Below, piece by piece: positions 52,594 to 62,700 of a DNA stretch of 64,000 bases. Within the stretch, counting starts at the first letter, position 1. Each line of letters starts with the position of its first letter. Origin of the DNA: Saposhnikovia divaricata (taxonomy: Eukaryota > Streptophyta > Magnoliopsida > Apiales > Apiaceae). The notes beneath the pieces are model-generated. The model made no database searches. It was not told the origin of the DNA and was given only the letters and a program-made list of their open reading frames with translations. Location: the NCBI GenBank assembly GCA_036435485.1, contig JAZHRN010000139.1, forward strand, positions 2,170,001 to 2,234,000, in the 5' to 3' direction. Both the position numbers and the translations under genes were made by a program.

Positions 52594-55500
52594 ATGGGCT
52601 TTAATCCACTATTCACCATACTTAAGGATAACAAACTTACTGGACCGAACTATATTGAATGGAAACGTAATTTGGACATAGTGTTGACTACTGAGGAGTA
52701 CAAATTTTGTACTTATGAACCCAAGCCAGACCAGCCTGCTGAAGATGCTCCTGAAAGTGAGAAGGAGTATTATAAGCGGTGGATTAAGGCTGATGAGATG
52801 TCGCGATGTTACATTCTGGCAGCAATGTCGGGTGTTTTGCAGCATCAGCATCAGGCTATGCCCACTGCTTCAGATATGCTCTTTAATCTCAAGAAACTTT
52901 TTGGAGAACAGAATAGGGCTGCTAGGCAAGTAGCAATGAAGGCTTTAATGAACACTCAGATGGTTGAAGGAACACCTGTAAGGGATCATGTTCTCAGAAT
53001 GATGTCTCATCTGAATGAGATGGAGATCCTTGGTGCTGATATTGATGGGGAAACCCAGATCGATATCATCCTTATGAGCTTGCCCAAAAGTTTTGAGCAG
53101 TTCCGCTTGAATTACACCATGAACAAAAGGATGTATAGTCTTGCGGAACTTCTGACAGAACTTCAGGCAGCAGAAGGACTCTTTAAGCAGAATGTTCAAG
53201 TGAATGTGGCCGAGAAAGCTTCTTCATCTAAGCCGAAAGGCAAGAAGAAGAAAAAGACTCAGACACAGAAAGCTGGAAAGATTGCTAATGCAGTGGGAGT
53301 TCAAGGTGGTGTGAAAAAGCCTAAGGGCAAGTGCTTCAGGTGCAAGCAGTCAGGTCACTGGAAACAGGATTGTCCTCTTCCTCTGAAGACAAACAATACT
53401 GGTATGTCTCTTTCTCTAGTTACAGAAACATATATAGCGACTATATCTACGAGCACTTGGTGTGTAGATACAGGAGCCACTGACCATGTTTGTAACTCTA
53501 TGCAGGGGTTCCAGCAATCCAGAATGCTTAGAGATGGCGAGATATATGTGTTCATGGGAGATGCTACGAAAGTAGCAGTAGTTGCAGTTGGAATAATTAC
53601 ATTATCTTTTGGTGATAATAGGATTTTGGTTTTGAACAATTGTCTTTATGTACCTTCGTTTAGAAGGAATTTAATTTCAGTTTCTAAACTTGCCATGGAT
53701 GGTTATAATGTTTGTTTGGATCGTAATGTTTCTATTATGATGAATAAACGAGTTATATGTTCTGGTACATTGCAAGACAATTTATATATTATTAATCCTA
53801 TCCAACCAATGCTGCAACATAAGGAAACTAATAACATTCTTTCTAGCTCAAATAAAAGAAAGAAACCTTCTGAATTGAACCAAACATATCTTTGGCACTT
53901 AAGATTAGGTCATATTAACTTGAGGAGGATTCAAAGACTAGTAGTAGATGGGCCATTAGGCTCGTTGGCAGTGGAGCCATTTCCAGTTTGTGAATCCTGC
54001 TTGGAAGGTAAGATGACTAATAGGCCTTTTAAAGCAAAGGGGAATAGAGCTAAAGAAGTGTTAGAATTGGTTCATACTGATTTATGTGGACCTATGAGTA
54101 TCCAAGCAAGAGGAGGTTATGAGTATTTTGTCACTTTCATTGACGATTATTCTAGATATGGGTACATTTATTTGTTGCGCCATAAGTCTGAGTGCTTTGA
54201 AAAATTCAAAGAGTACAAAGCAAGTGCGGAGAAGCGACATCTTGGAAAATGTATCAAGTCACTACGATCAGATCGTGGTGGCGAATACTTGCTTGGAGAA
54301 TTTAGGGAATATTTATCAGAAAATGGGATTGCATCCCAGTTGTCTGCACCTGGAACACCTCAGCAGAATGGTGTAGCAGAGAGAAGGAATCGGACTCTTT
54401 TAGAGAGTGTTAGATCGATGATGAGTTATTCAGATTTACCCAAGTCGTTTTGGGGATATGCTATAGAAACAGCGGCTTACCTTCTGAACTTGGTACCTTC
54501 TAAGTCGGTTCCCAAGACTCCAATAGAATTGTGGACTGGTAGCAAGCCAAGTCTAAGACATATTCGGATTTGGGGTTGTCCAGCACATGTGCTGAACAAG
54601 AACGCGACCAAGTTAGAATCTCGTACAGAAGTAAGGCTGTTTGTAGGCTATCCCATGGGAACGAAAGGTTATTCATTTTATAGTCCTAGGGATCGAGATA
54701 TCATTGTTAGCACCAATGCTAGATTCTTAGAAGAAGACTATATAATGAAACACAAACCCATGAGTAGTATCGTTTTAGATGAACTAGTGGGAGGGACGGA
54801 TAATCCCCAAGTGCCAATAGTACAAGTAGATCAACCACAAGAAAATGCACAACCTGTCACTAATACCACACCGGTGCTTCGTCGTAGTGGGAGGGTTGTT
54901 CAACAACCTGATAGACTCATGTTTTTGGGAGAGTCCTCGGACTTGGTCTCTGGTGAACATGATGTGGATCCCAGGACATACGAACAAGCAATTCTAGATA
55001 AAGATGCAGATCTTTGGCAAAAGGCAATGGAATCTGAGATGGAATCTATGTATTCTAATCAAGTTTGGGAGCTCGTGGAACCACCCAAAGGTGTAAAACC
55101 CATTGGATTTATGTGGATCTACAAGAAGAAAAGAGGATCTGACAAAAAGGTGAAAGCCTGGAAAGCACGACTTGTTGCGAAAGGGTATACTCAGAAAGAA
55201 GGGATCGATTATGAGGAAACTTTTTCGCCGGTTGTTATGCTTAAGTCGATCCGGATTCTTTTATCTATAGCAGCTCATCTCGATTATGAGATTTGGCAAA
55301 TGGATGTCAAGACAGCTTTCCTTAATGGAAGTCTTGAGGAAACCATCTATATGCAACAACCAAAAGGATTCATTAAGGAAGGCCAAGAGCATCTTGTTTG
55401 TAAGCTTAAGAGGTCTATTTATGGACTAAAACAAGCTTCTAGGGACTGGAATATTCGTTTTGATCAGGTAGTCCAGTCATATGGATTTGATCAAAGTCCA

Positions 55501-56496
55501 AGCGAATCATGTGTGTATAAGAGAAGTGAGGGTAATGCAGTGGTTTTTCTAGTACTGTATGTAGATGACATTTTACTCATTGGAAACAATGTTAAGATGT
55601 TGTCATCAATAAAGGCATGGTTGTTCAAACAATTTGAAATGAAGGACTTAGGTGAAGCGGCATACATCCTTGGGATCAAAGTAATAAGGGATCGCAAGAA
55701 AAGGATGTTGGCTTTATCTCAAGAGCCCTACATTGATGAAGTATTAGCTCGTTTTAACATGCAGAACTCTAAGAAAGGTTTTCTACCTTTTAAGCATGGA
55801 GTGGCTCTATCCAAGGAGCAGTGTCCTTCGACACCTAAGGATATAGAGAGCATGAAAGCAGTTCCTTATGCTTCGGCATGTGGAAGCTTAATGTATGCTA
55901 TGTTATGTACGAGGCCTGACATCTGCTTTGCTGTAGGCATGGTTAGTAGATATCAGTCGAACCCAGGTCAGGAACATTGGAGTGCAGTAAAAACTATACT
56001 CAAGTACCTGAGAAGGACTAAGGAGTATATGTTAATTTACAAGGCCTCAGATCTATTTCCTTTGGGATATACTGATTCAGATTTCCAATCAGATAGGGAT
56101 AAGAGGAAATCGACCTCGGGATATGTTTTTACTTTGGGAGGTGGAGCTGTTATATGGAGGAGTTTAAAGCAGAAATGCATTGCAGACTCTACCATGGAAG
56201 CCGAGTACGTGGCGGCCTCTGAGGCTGCAAAGGAGGCTGTATGGTTCAGGAACTTTCTTTTGGACTTGGATGTGGTACCTAATTTGCCTAGGAGCTTGAC
56301 AGTGTATTGTGATAACACTGGTGCTGTGGCAAATTCGAAGGAACCGCGAGATCACAAAGCAGCTAAACAAATTGAACGTAAGTATCATCTCATACGAGGA
56401 ATCGTAAATGCGAGGAGATATAGTTGTGGCTCACATATCTTCAGAAGACAACCGGGCAGATCCTTTCACAAAGAGCCTGCCAGCCAAACTTTTTGA
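52594..56496 (+). CDS. gag-pol: Copia gag-pol polyprotein (3'-end frameshift)
   Basis: A single 1300-residue frame encodes the capsid protein and enzymes that copy and integrate the element. Residues 1-200 are gag (LTGPNYIEWKRNL start). A lysine-rich patch (213-226) precedes a CX2CX4HX4C zinc knuckle (C247-C260). The protease motif is DTGATDH (D292). An HHCC zinc finger (H435, H440, C466, C469) precedes the integrase DD35E triad D496, D560, E596. Reverse transcriptase has MDVKTAFLNG (D904) and YVDD (989-992). RNase H has D1161, E1202 and D1240. The start is the first ATG after an in-frame stop. No internal stop is present. From about residue 1273 the sequence no longer matches the family, because of one extra base near 56404-56413, so the final RNase H segment is lost and the protein ends in an unrelated tail. 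Length is close to that of intact copia polyproteins. Confidence 0.95.
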   Translation: MGFNPLFTILKDNKLTGPNYIEWKRNLDIVLTTEEYKFCTYEPKPDQPAEDAPESEKEYYKRWIKADEMSRCYILAAMSGVLQHQHQAMPTASDMLFNLKKLFGEQNRAARQVAMKALMNTQMVEGTPVRDHVLRMMSHLNEMEILGADIDGETQIDIILMSLPKSFEQFRLNYTMNKRMYSLAELLTELQAAEGLFKQNVQVNVAEKASSSKPKGKKKKKTQTQKAGKIANAVGVQGGVKKPKGKCFRCKQSGHWKQDCPLPLKTNNTGMSLSLVTETYIATISTSTWCVDTGATDHVCNSMQGFQQSRMLRDGEIYVFMGDATKVAVVAVGIITLSFGDNRILVLNNCLYVPSFRRNLISVSKLAMDGYNVCLDRNVSIMMNKRVICSGTLQDNLYIINPIQPMLQHKETNNILSSSNKRKKPSELNQTYLWHLRLGHINLRRIQRLVVDGPLGSLAVEPFPVCESCLEGKMTNRPFKAKGNRAKEVLELVHTDLCGPMSIQARGGYEYFVTFIDDYSRYGYIYLLRHKSECFEKFKEYKASAEKRHLGKCIKSLRSDRGGEYLLGEFREYLSENGIASQLSAPGTPQQNGVAERRNRTLLESVRSMMSYSDLPKSFWGYAIETAAYLLNLVPSKSVPKTPIELWTGSKPSLRHIRIWGCPAHVLNKNATKLESRTEVRLFVGYPMGTKGYSFYSPRDRDIIVSTNARFLEEDYIMKHKPMSSIVLDELVGGTDNPQVPIVQVDQPQENAQPVTNTTPVLRRSGRVVQQPDRLMFLGESSDLVSGEHDVDPRTYEQAILDKDADLWQKAMESEMESMYSNQVWELVEPPKGVKPIGFMWIYKKKRGSDKKVKAWKARLVAKGYTQKEGIDYEETFSPVVMLKSIRILLSIAAHLDYEIWQMDVKTAFLNGSLEETIYMQQPKGFIKEGQEHLVCKLKRSIYGLKQASRDWNIRFDQVVQSYGFDQSPSESCVYKRSEGNAVVFLVLYVDDILLIGNNVKMLSSIKAWLFKQFEMKDLGEAAYILGIKVIRDRKKRMLALSQEPYIDEVLARFNMQNSKKGFLPFKHGVALSKEQCPSTPKDIESMKAVPYASACGSLMYAMLCTRPDICFAVGMVSRYQSNPGQEHWSAVKTILKYLRRTKEYMLIYKASDLFPLGYTDSDFQSDRDKRKSTSGYVFTLGGGAVIWRSLKQKCIADSTMEAEYVAASEAAKEAVWFRNFLLDLDVVPNLPRSLTVYCDNTGAVANSKEPRDHKAAKQIERKYHLIRGIVNARRYSCGSHIFRRQPGRSFHKEPASQTF

Positions 56497-56539
56497 CAGG
56501 CATGTGGAAGCGATAGGAGTCAGATGGATGGACACATAG
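56411..56539 (+). pseudogene. Out-of-frame end of RNase H
   Basis: In the +1 frame relative to gag-pol this stretch reads the conserved copia terminus (a HISSEDN-type motif, then ADPFTK) and ends at TAG 56537-56539. It overlaps the last 28 or so codons of the present frame. It has no start of its own, so it is the detached end of pol after a one-base gain, not a gene. The aspartate of ADPFTK usually belongs to the RNase H active site, so the enzyme encoded upstream is probably impaired. Confidence 0.85.
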
Positions 56540-56572
56540 TTTTTTGTAATAGTGGATTAAATAAACACTGAT

Positions 56573-56596
56573 ATACTCATAGAATATTTTGAGTAT
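56573..56596 (+). other. Inverted repeat before the polypurine tract
   Basis: ATACTCA (56573-56579) and TGAGTAT (56590-56596) are perfect 7-bp arms around a 10-nt AT-rich loop, ending right at the polypurine tract. It lies in the 68-bp gap between the pol stop in the shifted frame and the 3' LTR. Function is unknown. Confidence 0.5.
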
Positions 56597-56607
56597 AAGT
56601 GGGAGAT
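56597..56607 (+). other. Polypurine tract
   Basis: AAGTGGGAGAT abuts the TGTTGG start of the 3' LTR. This is the usual plus-strand primer site for copia elements, where GTGGGAGATTGTTGG is a common arrangement. Confidence 0.85.
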
Positions 56608-57483
56608 TGTTGGTGTATACTGAAAATATTTATTTGAAGTATATACATTTATTTCTGGCCTATTTTATTGAGAATCATTTAAATGTTTACATGTTGTCTA
56701 AATATTATATATTGTGAATAATCTAGTATCAAATGGGATACAGAATATTAGATTATTAAATACGGTTTATATAATATAATAAGGTTCACAGCACATGTGG
56801 AGTTAGACAATCCACTGGAATGGCTGTAGTATTATTTAGATTAGTTTATATTGACTAATAAATAATACTAGTATACTTTGTGTATATTGAACAGGATCAA
56901 ATTTAGAATTGTTCCCTTATACTGATTAAGAAGGAGAACTAAGATTCTATGTTATTATTAATGCTTAGGTTCTTAATCCGGAAATAATAATTGACACGTA
57001 TATATTATTTACATGCTTTGATTTATATATGAAATAATTCTTTTGATTTATTTCATTATATTTTGGGTGATGAAATAATATATATGGTGGGATATTATTT
57101 ATTGAAGGAATCCATGTCCTGATAATATTCGGGTTAATGATGTCCCCTTGAAAGCTCAAAAAGATTTAATTATGTGAAACCCTGCAGGTGGATTTATTCC
57201 GGCATAATTAAATAAAGGTTGAGTGGATAATCAAGGATAAAAGATATTAATTAAATGAATTATCAGTAATTTATTTAATTAATGGACATGCGATATTTTA
57301 AACATGGGGAATTTAATAAGCAAATAATATTGGAACCGAATTAATTAATTAAATTACGCTATTAGGAAAGGTAGTGCAAATATTAATTCTTTAGTGGATT
57401 GAATTAATATTTAATTACATTGGGCTAGGCTCAAGATGTAATTAGAAGGCCCAACCGAATTATCCATGATCCCTATTGTAGCC

Positions 57484-57492
57484 TATATATAT
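57484..57492 (+). promoter_or_regulatory. Probable TATA box in the 3' LTR
   Basis: TATATATAT is identical to 50632-50640. If active, a transcript from it would run into the satellite array to the right. Confidence 0.55.
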
Positions 57493-57498
57493 TCCTAT

Positions 57499-57595
57499 TC
57501 TCTTCTTGCTGGGGGCGGGTGGAAAAAATTTGGGAGCCACCCAGGAGCAAGAAGAGAGGTTAACTTGAGAAGACGAAGGCCACACTTCGCTCAAG
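57499..57595 (+). promoter_or_regulatory. 3' LTR copies of the two LTR stem-loops
   Basis: The inverted repeat TCTCTTCTTGCT/AGCAAGAAGAGA is at 57499-57510 and 57546-57557. The CTTGAG/CTCAAG stem-loop is at 57564-57595. The inner GGGTGG/CCACCC pair is perfect here, while in the 5' LTR it has one mismatch (50685). Confidence 0.6.
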
Positions 57596-57714
57596 GGAAT
57601 TTGGGAATACAATAGAAGAGCGTGGAATCAACCGTTAACAAGGTGATTTTTCTATTCGTACTCGTTAATTTATTGTATCAAAAATCGCAGTGCCAAGATC
57701 TGATTGTCCCAACA

Positions 57715-57719
57715 GGGGT
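57715..57719 (+). repeat. 3' target-site duplication of the copia element (GGGGT)
   Basis: This matches 49440-49444 and is followed by TAGTACACGGG, the normal continuation of a satellite monomer. Confidence 0.96.
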
Positions 57720-58979
57720 TAGTACACGGGATATTGTTAAAAATCGAGTCGGACCATTTTATGGATATTTTTACATATTTTGTTCCTATGGGTTATTGGA
57801 ATTCAACGAAATTTTATTTGGTGCCAGTCGGACCTGAATCGGGGCTGAAATGACTGAAACTCGGTTTTCGGATAATCCTCAAAGAGGTTAGTACACGGGA
57901 TATTGTTAAAAATCGAGTCGAACCATTTTATGGATATATTTACATATTTTGTTCCTATGGGTTATTGGAATTCAACGCAATTTTATTTAACGAAGTTCGG
58001 ACCGGAATCGGAGCTGATATGATCGAAACTCGGTTTTCGGAAACTTCTCAAAGGGATTAGTACACGGGATATTGTTAAAAATCAAGTCGGACAATTTTGT
58101 GGATATTTTTACATATTTTGTTCCTATGGGTTATTGGAATTCAATGAAATTTTATTTGGTGCCATTCGGACCTGAATCGGGGCTGAAATGACTGAAACTC
58201 GGTTTTCGGATAATCCTCAAAGGGGTTAGTACACGGGATATTGTTAAAAATCGAGTCGGACGATTTTATGGATATTTTTTACATATTTTGTTCCTATGGG
58301 TTATTGGAATTCAACGAAATTTTATTTGGTGCCAGTCGGACCTGAATCGGAGCTGAAATGACTGAAACTCAGTTTTCGGATAATCCTCAAAGGGGTTAGT
58401 ACACGGGATATTGTTAAAAATCGAGTCGGACTATTTTATGGATATTTTTACATATTTTGTTCCTATGGGTTATTGGAATTCAACGCAATTTTATTTAACG
58501 AAGTTCGGACCGGAATCGGAGCTGATATGATCGAAACTCGGTTTTCGGAAACTTCTCAAAGGGATTAGTACACGGGATATTGTTAAAAATCAAGTCGGAC
58601 AATTTTGTGGATATTTTTACATATTTTGTTCCTATGGGTTATTGGAATTCAATGAAATTTTATTTGGTGCCATTCGGACCTGAATCGGGGCTGAAATGAC
58701 TGAAACTCGGTTTTCGGATAATCCTCAAAGGGGTTAGTACACGGGATATTGTTAAAAATTGAGTCGGATCATTTTATGGATATTTTTACATATTTTGTTC
58801 TTATGGGTTAATGGAATTCAATGAAATTTTATTTGGTGCCAGTCGGACCTGAATCGGGGCTGAAATGACTGAAACTCGGTTTTCGGATAGTCCTCAAAGG
58901 GGTTAGTACACGGGATATTGTTAAAAATCGAGTCAAACCATTTTATGGATATATTTACATATTTTGTTCCTATGGGTTA

Positions 58980-61900
58980 TTGGAATTCAACGCAATTTTA
59001 TTTAACGAAGTTCGGACCGGAATCGGAGCTGATATGATCGAAACTCGGTTTTCGGAAACTTCTCAAAGGGATTAGTACACGGGATATTGTTAAAAATCAA
59101 GTCGGACAATTTTGTGGATATTTTTACATATTTTGTTCCTATGGGTTATTGGAATTCAATGAAATTTTATTTGGTGCCATTCGGACCTGAATCGGGGCTG
59201 AAATGACTGAAACTCGGTTTTCGGATAATCCTCAAAGGGGTTAGTACACGGGATATTGTTAAAAATCGAGTCGGACCATTTTATGGATATTTTTTACATA
59301 TTTTGTTCCTATGGGTTATTGGAATTCAACGAAATTTTATTTGGTGCCAGTCGGACCTGAATCGGAGCTGAAATGACTGAAACTCAGTTTTCGGATAATC
59401 CTCAAAGGGGTTAGTACACGGGATATTGTTAAAAATCGAGTCGGACTATTTTATGGATATTTTTACATATTTTGTTCCTATGGGTTATTGGAATTCAACG
59501 CAATTTTATTTAACGAAGTTCGGACCGGAATCGGAGCTGATATGATCGAAACTCGGTTTTCGGAAACTTCTCAAAGGGATTAGTACACGGGATATTGTTA
59601 AAAATCAAGTCGGACAATTTTGTGGATATTTTTACATATTTTGTTCCTATGGGTTATTGGAATTCAATGAAATTTTATTTGGTGCCATTCGGACCTGAAT
59701 CGGGGCTGAAATGACTGAAACTCGGTTTTCGGATAATCCTGAAAGGGGTTAGTACACGGGATATTGTTAAAAATCGAGTCGGACAATTTTATGGATATTT
59801 TTACATATTTTGTTCCTATGGGTTATTGGAATTCAACGCAATTTTATTTAACGAAGTTCGGACCGGAATCGGAGCTGATATGATCGAAACTCGGTTTTCG
59901 GAAACTTCGCAAAGGGATTAGTACACGGGATATTGTTAAAAATCAAGTCGGACAATTTTGTGGATATTTTTACATATTTTGTTCCTATGGGTTATTGGAA
60001 TTCAATGAAATTTTATTTGGTGCCATTCGGACCAGAATCGGGGCTGAAATGACTGAAACTCGGTTTTCGGATAATCCTGAAAGGGGTTAGTACACGGGAT
60101 ATTGTTAAAAATCGAGTCGGACAATTTTATGGATATTTTTACATATTTTGTTCCTATGGGTTATTGGAATTCAACGAAATTTTATTTGGTGCCAGTCGGA
60201 CCTGAATCGGGGCTGAAATGACTGAAACACGGTTTTCGGATAATCCTCAAAGGGGTTAGTACACGGGATATTGTTAAAAATCGATTCGGACCATTTTATG
60301 GATATTTTTACATATTTTGTTCCTATGGGTTATTGGAATTCAACGCAATTTTATTTAACGAAGTTCGGACCGGAATCGAAGCTGATATGATCGAAACTCG
60401 GTTTTCGGAAACTTCTCAAAGGGATTAGTACACGGGATATTGTTAAAAAACAAGTCGGACAATTTTGTGGATATTTTTACATATTTTGTTCCTATGGGTT
60501 ATTGGAATTCAATGAAATTTTATTTGGTGCCATTCGGACATGAATCCGGGCTGAAATGACTGAAACTCGGTTTTCGGATAATCCTCAAAGGGGTTAGTAC
60601 ACGGGATATTGTTAAAAATCGAGTCAGACCATTTTAAGGATATTTTTACATATTTTGTTCCTATGGGTTATTGGAATTCAACGAAATTTTATTTGGTGCC
60701 AGTCGGACCTGAATCGGGGCTGAAATGACTGAAACTCGGTTTTCGGATAATCCTCAAAGGGGTTAGTACACGGGATATTGTTAAAAATCGAGTCGGACTA
60801 TTTTATGGATATTTTTACATATTTTGTTCCTATGGGTTATTGGAATTCAACGCAATTTTATTTAACGAAGTTCGGACCGGAATCGGAGCTGATATGATCG
60901 AAACTCGGTTTTCGGAAACTTCTCAAAGGGATTAGTACACGGGATATTGTTAAAAATCAAGTCGGACAATTTTGTGGATATTTTTACATATTTTGTTCCT
61001 ATGGGTTATTGGAATTCAATGAAATTTTATTTGGTGCCATTCGGACCTGAATCGGGGCTGAAATGACTGAAACTCGGTTTTCGGATAATCCTCAAAGGGG
61101 TTAGTACACGGGATATTGTTAAAAATCGAGTCGGACCATTTTATGGATATTTTTTACATATTTTGTTCCTATGGGTTATTGGAATTCAACGAAATTTTAT
61201 TTGGTGCCAGTCGGACCTGAATCGGAGCTGAAATGACTGAAACTCAGTTTTCGGATAATCCTCAAAGGGGTTAGTACACGGGATATTGTTAAAAATCGAG
61301 TCGGACTATTTTATGGATATTTTTACATATTTTGTTCCTATGGGTTATTGGAATTCAACGCAATTTTATTTAACGAAGTTCGGACCGGAATCGGAGCTGA
61401 TATGATCGAAACTCGGTTTTCGGAAACTTCTCAAAGGGATTAGTACACGGGATATTGTTAAAAATCAAGTCGGACAATTTTGTGGATATTTTTACATATT
61501 TTGTTCCTATGGGTTATTGGAATTCAATGAAATTTTATTTGGTGCCATTCGGACCTGAATCGGGGCTGAAATGACTGAAACTCGGTTTTCGGATAATCCT
61601 GAAAGGGGTTAGTACACGGGATATTGTTAAAAATCGAGTCGGACAATTTTATGGATATTTTTACATATTTTGTTCCTATGGGTTATTGGAATTCAACGCA
61701 ATTTTATTTAACGAAGTTCGGACCGGAATCGGAGCTGATATGATCGAAACTCGGTTTTCGGAAACTTCGCAAAGGGATTAGTACACGGGATATTGTTAAA
61801 AATCAAGTCGGACAATTTTGTGGATATTTTTACATATTTTGTTCCTATGGGTTATTGGAATTCAATGAAATTTTATTTGGTGCCATTCGGACCTGAATCG

Positions 61901-62700
61901 GGGCTGAAATGACTGAAACTCGGTTTTCGGATAATCCTGAAAGGGGTTAGTACACGGGATATTGTTAAAAATCGAGTCGGACAATTTTATGGATATTTTT
62001 ACATATTTTGTTCCTATGGGTTATTGGAATTCAACGAAATTTTATTTGGTGCCAGTCGGACCTGAATCGGGGCTGAAATGACTGAAACACGGTTTTCGGA
62101 TAATCCTCATAGGGGTTAGTACACGGGATATTGTTAAAAATCGATTCGGACCATTTTATGGATATTTTTACATATTTTGTTCCTATGGGTTATTGGAATT
62201 CAACGCAATTTTATTTAACGAAGTTCGGACCGGAATCGAAGCTGATATGATCGAAACTCGGTTTTCGGAAACTTCTCAAAGGGATTAGTACACGGGATAT
62301 TGTTAAAAAACAAGTCGGACAATTTTGTGGATATTTTTACATATTTTGTTCCTATGGGTTATTGGAATTCAATGAAATTTTATTTGGTGCCATTCGGACA
62401 TGAATCCGGGCTGAAATGACTGAAACTCGGTTTTCGGATAATCCTCAAAGGGGTTAGTACACGGGATATTGTTAAAAATCGAGTCGGACCATTTTAAGGA
62501 TATTTTTACATATTTTGTTCCTATGGGTTATTGGAATTCAACGAAATTTTATTTGGTGCCAGTCGGACCTGAATCGGGGCTGAAATGACTGAAACTCAGT
62601 TTTCGGATAATCCTCAAAGGGGTTAGTACACGGGATATTGTTAAAAATCGAGTTGGACCATTTTATGGATATTTTTACATATTTTGTTCCTATGGGTTAT
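58980..62700 (+). repeat. Tandem duplication of a 1.86-kb satellite segment
   Basis: The offset is 1860 bp (11 monomers plus one extra T). Matching pairs: GGATATTTTTTACA (59286/61146), ATCGGAGCTG (59361/61221), GAAACTTCGC (59901/61761), ACTGAAACAC (60221/62081) and TGAATCCGGG (60541/62401). A third partial copy begins near 63.45 kb (ACTGAAACAC at 63602, 1521 bp or nine monomers after the second). Edges are approximate. Confidence 0.85.

Larger units (their letters stand above)
49445..57714 (+). mobile_element. Ty1/copia LTR retrotransposon, nearly complete
   Basis: This 8270-bp element has all standard parts in order: 5' LTR, initiator-Met-tRNA-type primer site, leader, single gag-pol frame with integrase before reverse transcriptase (the copia order), polypurine tract and 3' LTR, flanked by GGGGT. 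Without the nested MITE and its extra target copy it is 7959 bp. The LTRs begin TGTTGG and end CCAACA and differ at five bases over 1107 bp, which indicates a young insertion. Gag-pol has one frameshift near its end. No envelope-like frame is present. I cannot assign the copia lineage with confidence. Confidence 0.96.
56608..57714 (+). repeat. 3' LTR of the copia element (1107 bp)
   Basis: It runs TGTTGG to CCAACA and is collinear with the 5' LTR once the MITE and its extra duplication are ignored (both 1107 bp, no other indel). It has a TATA motif at 57484-57492, the inverted repeat at 57499-57557 and the stem-loop at 57564-57595. It contains no MITE, so it shows the state of the LTR before that insertion. 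Confidence 0.96.

Noticed and set aside
52609..56388. Small frames on the minus strand and in other plus frames within gag-pol
   Set aside because: Shadows of the long coding frame, with no motifs or start context of their own.
49445..57714. Recombinant origin of the unequal LTR lengths
   Set aside because: The 311-bp difference is fully explained by the MITE plus its 9-bp duplication; matching GGGGT on both sides shows a simple insertion.
57622..57837. 71-codon frame with a signal-peptide-like hydrophobic start, running from the 3' LTR into satellite
   Set aside because: It begins at GTG, has no ATG, and half of it is satellite. The hydrophobic run is the AT-rich LTR end; the 5' LTR has the same stretch and then stops.
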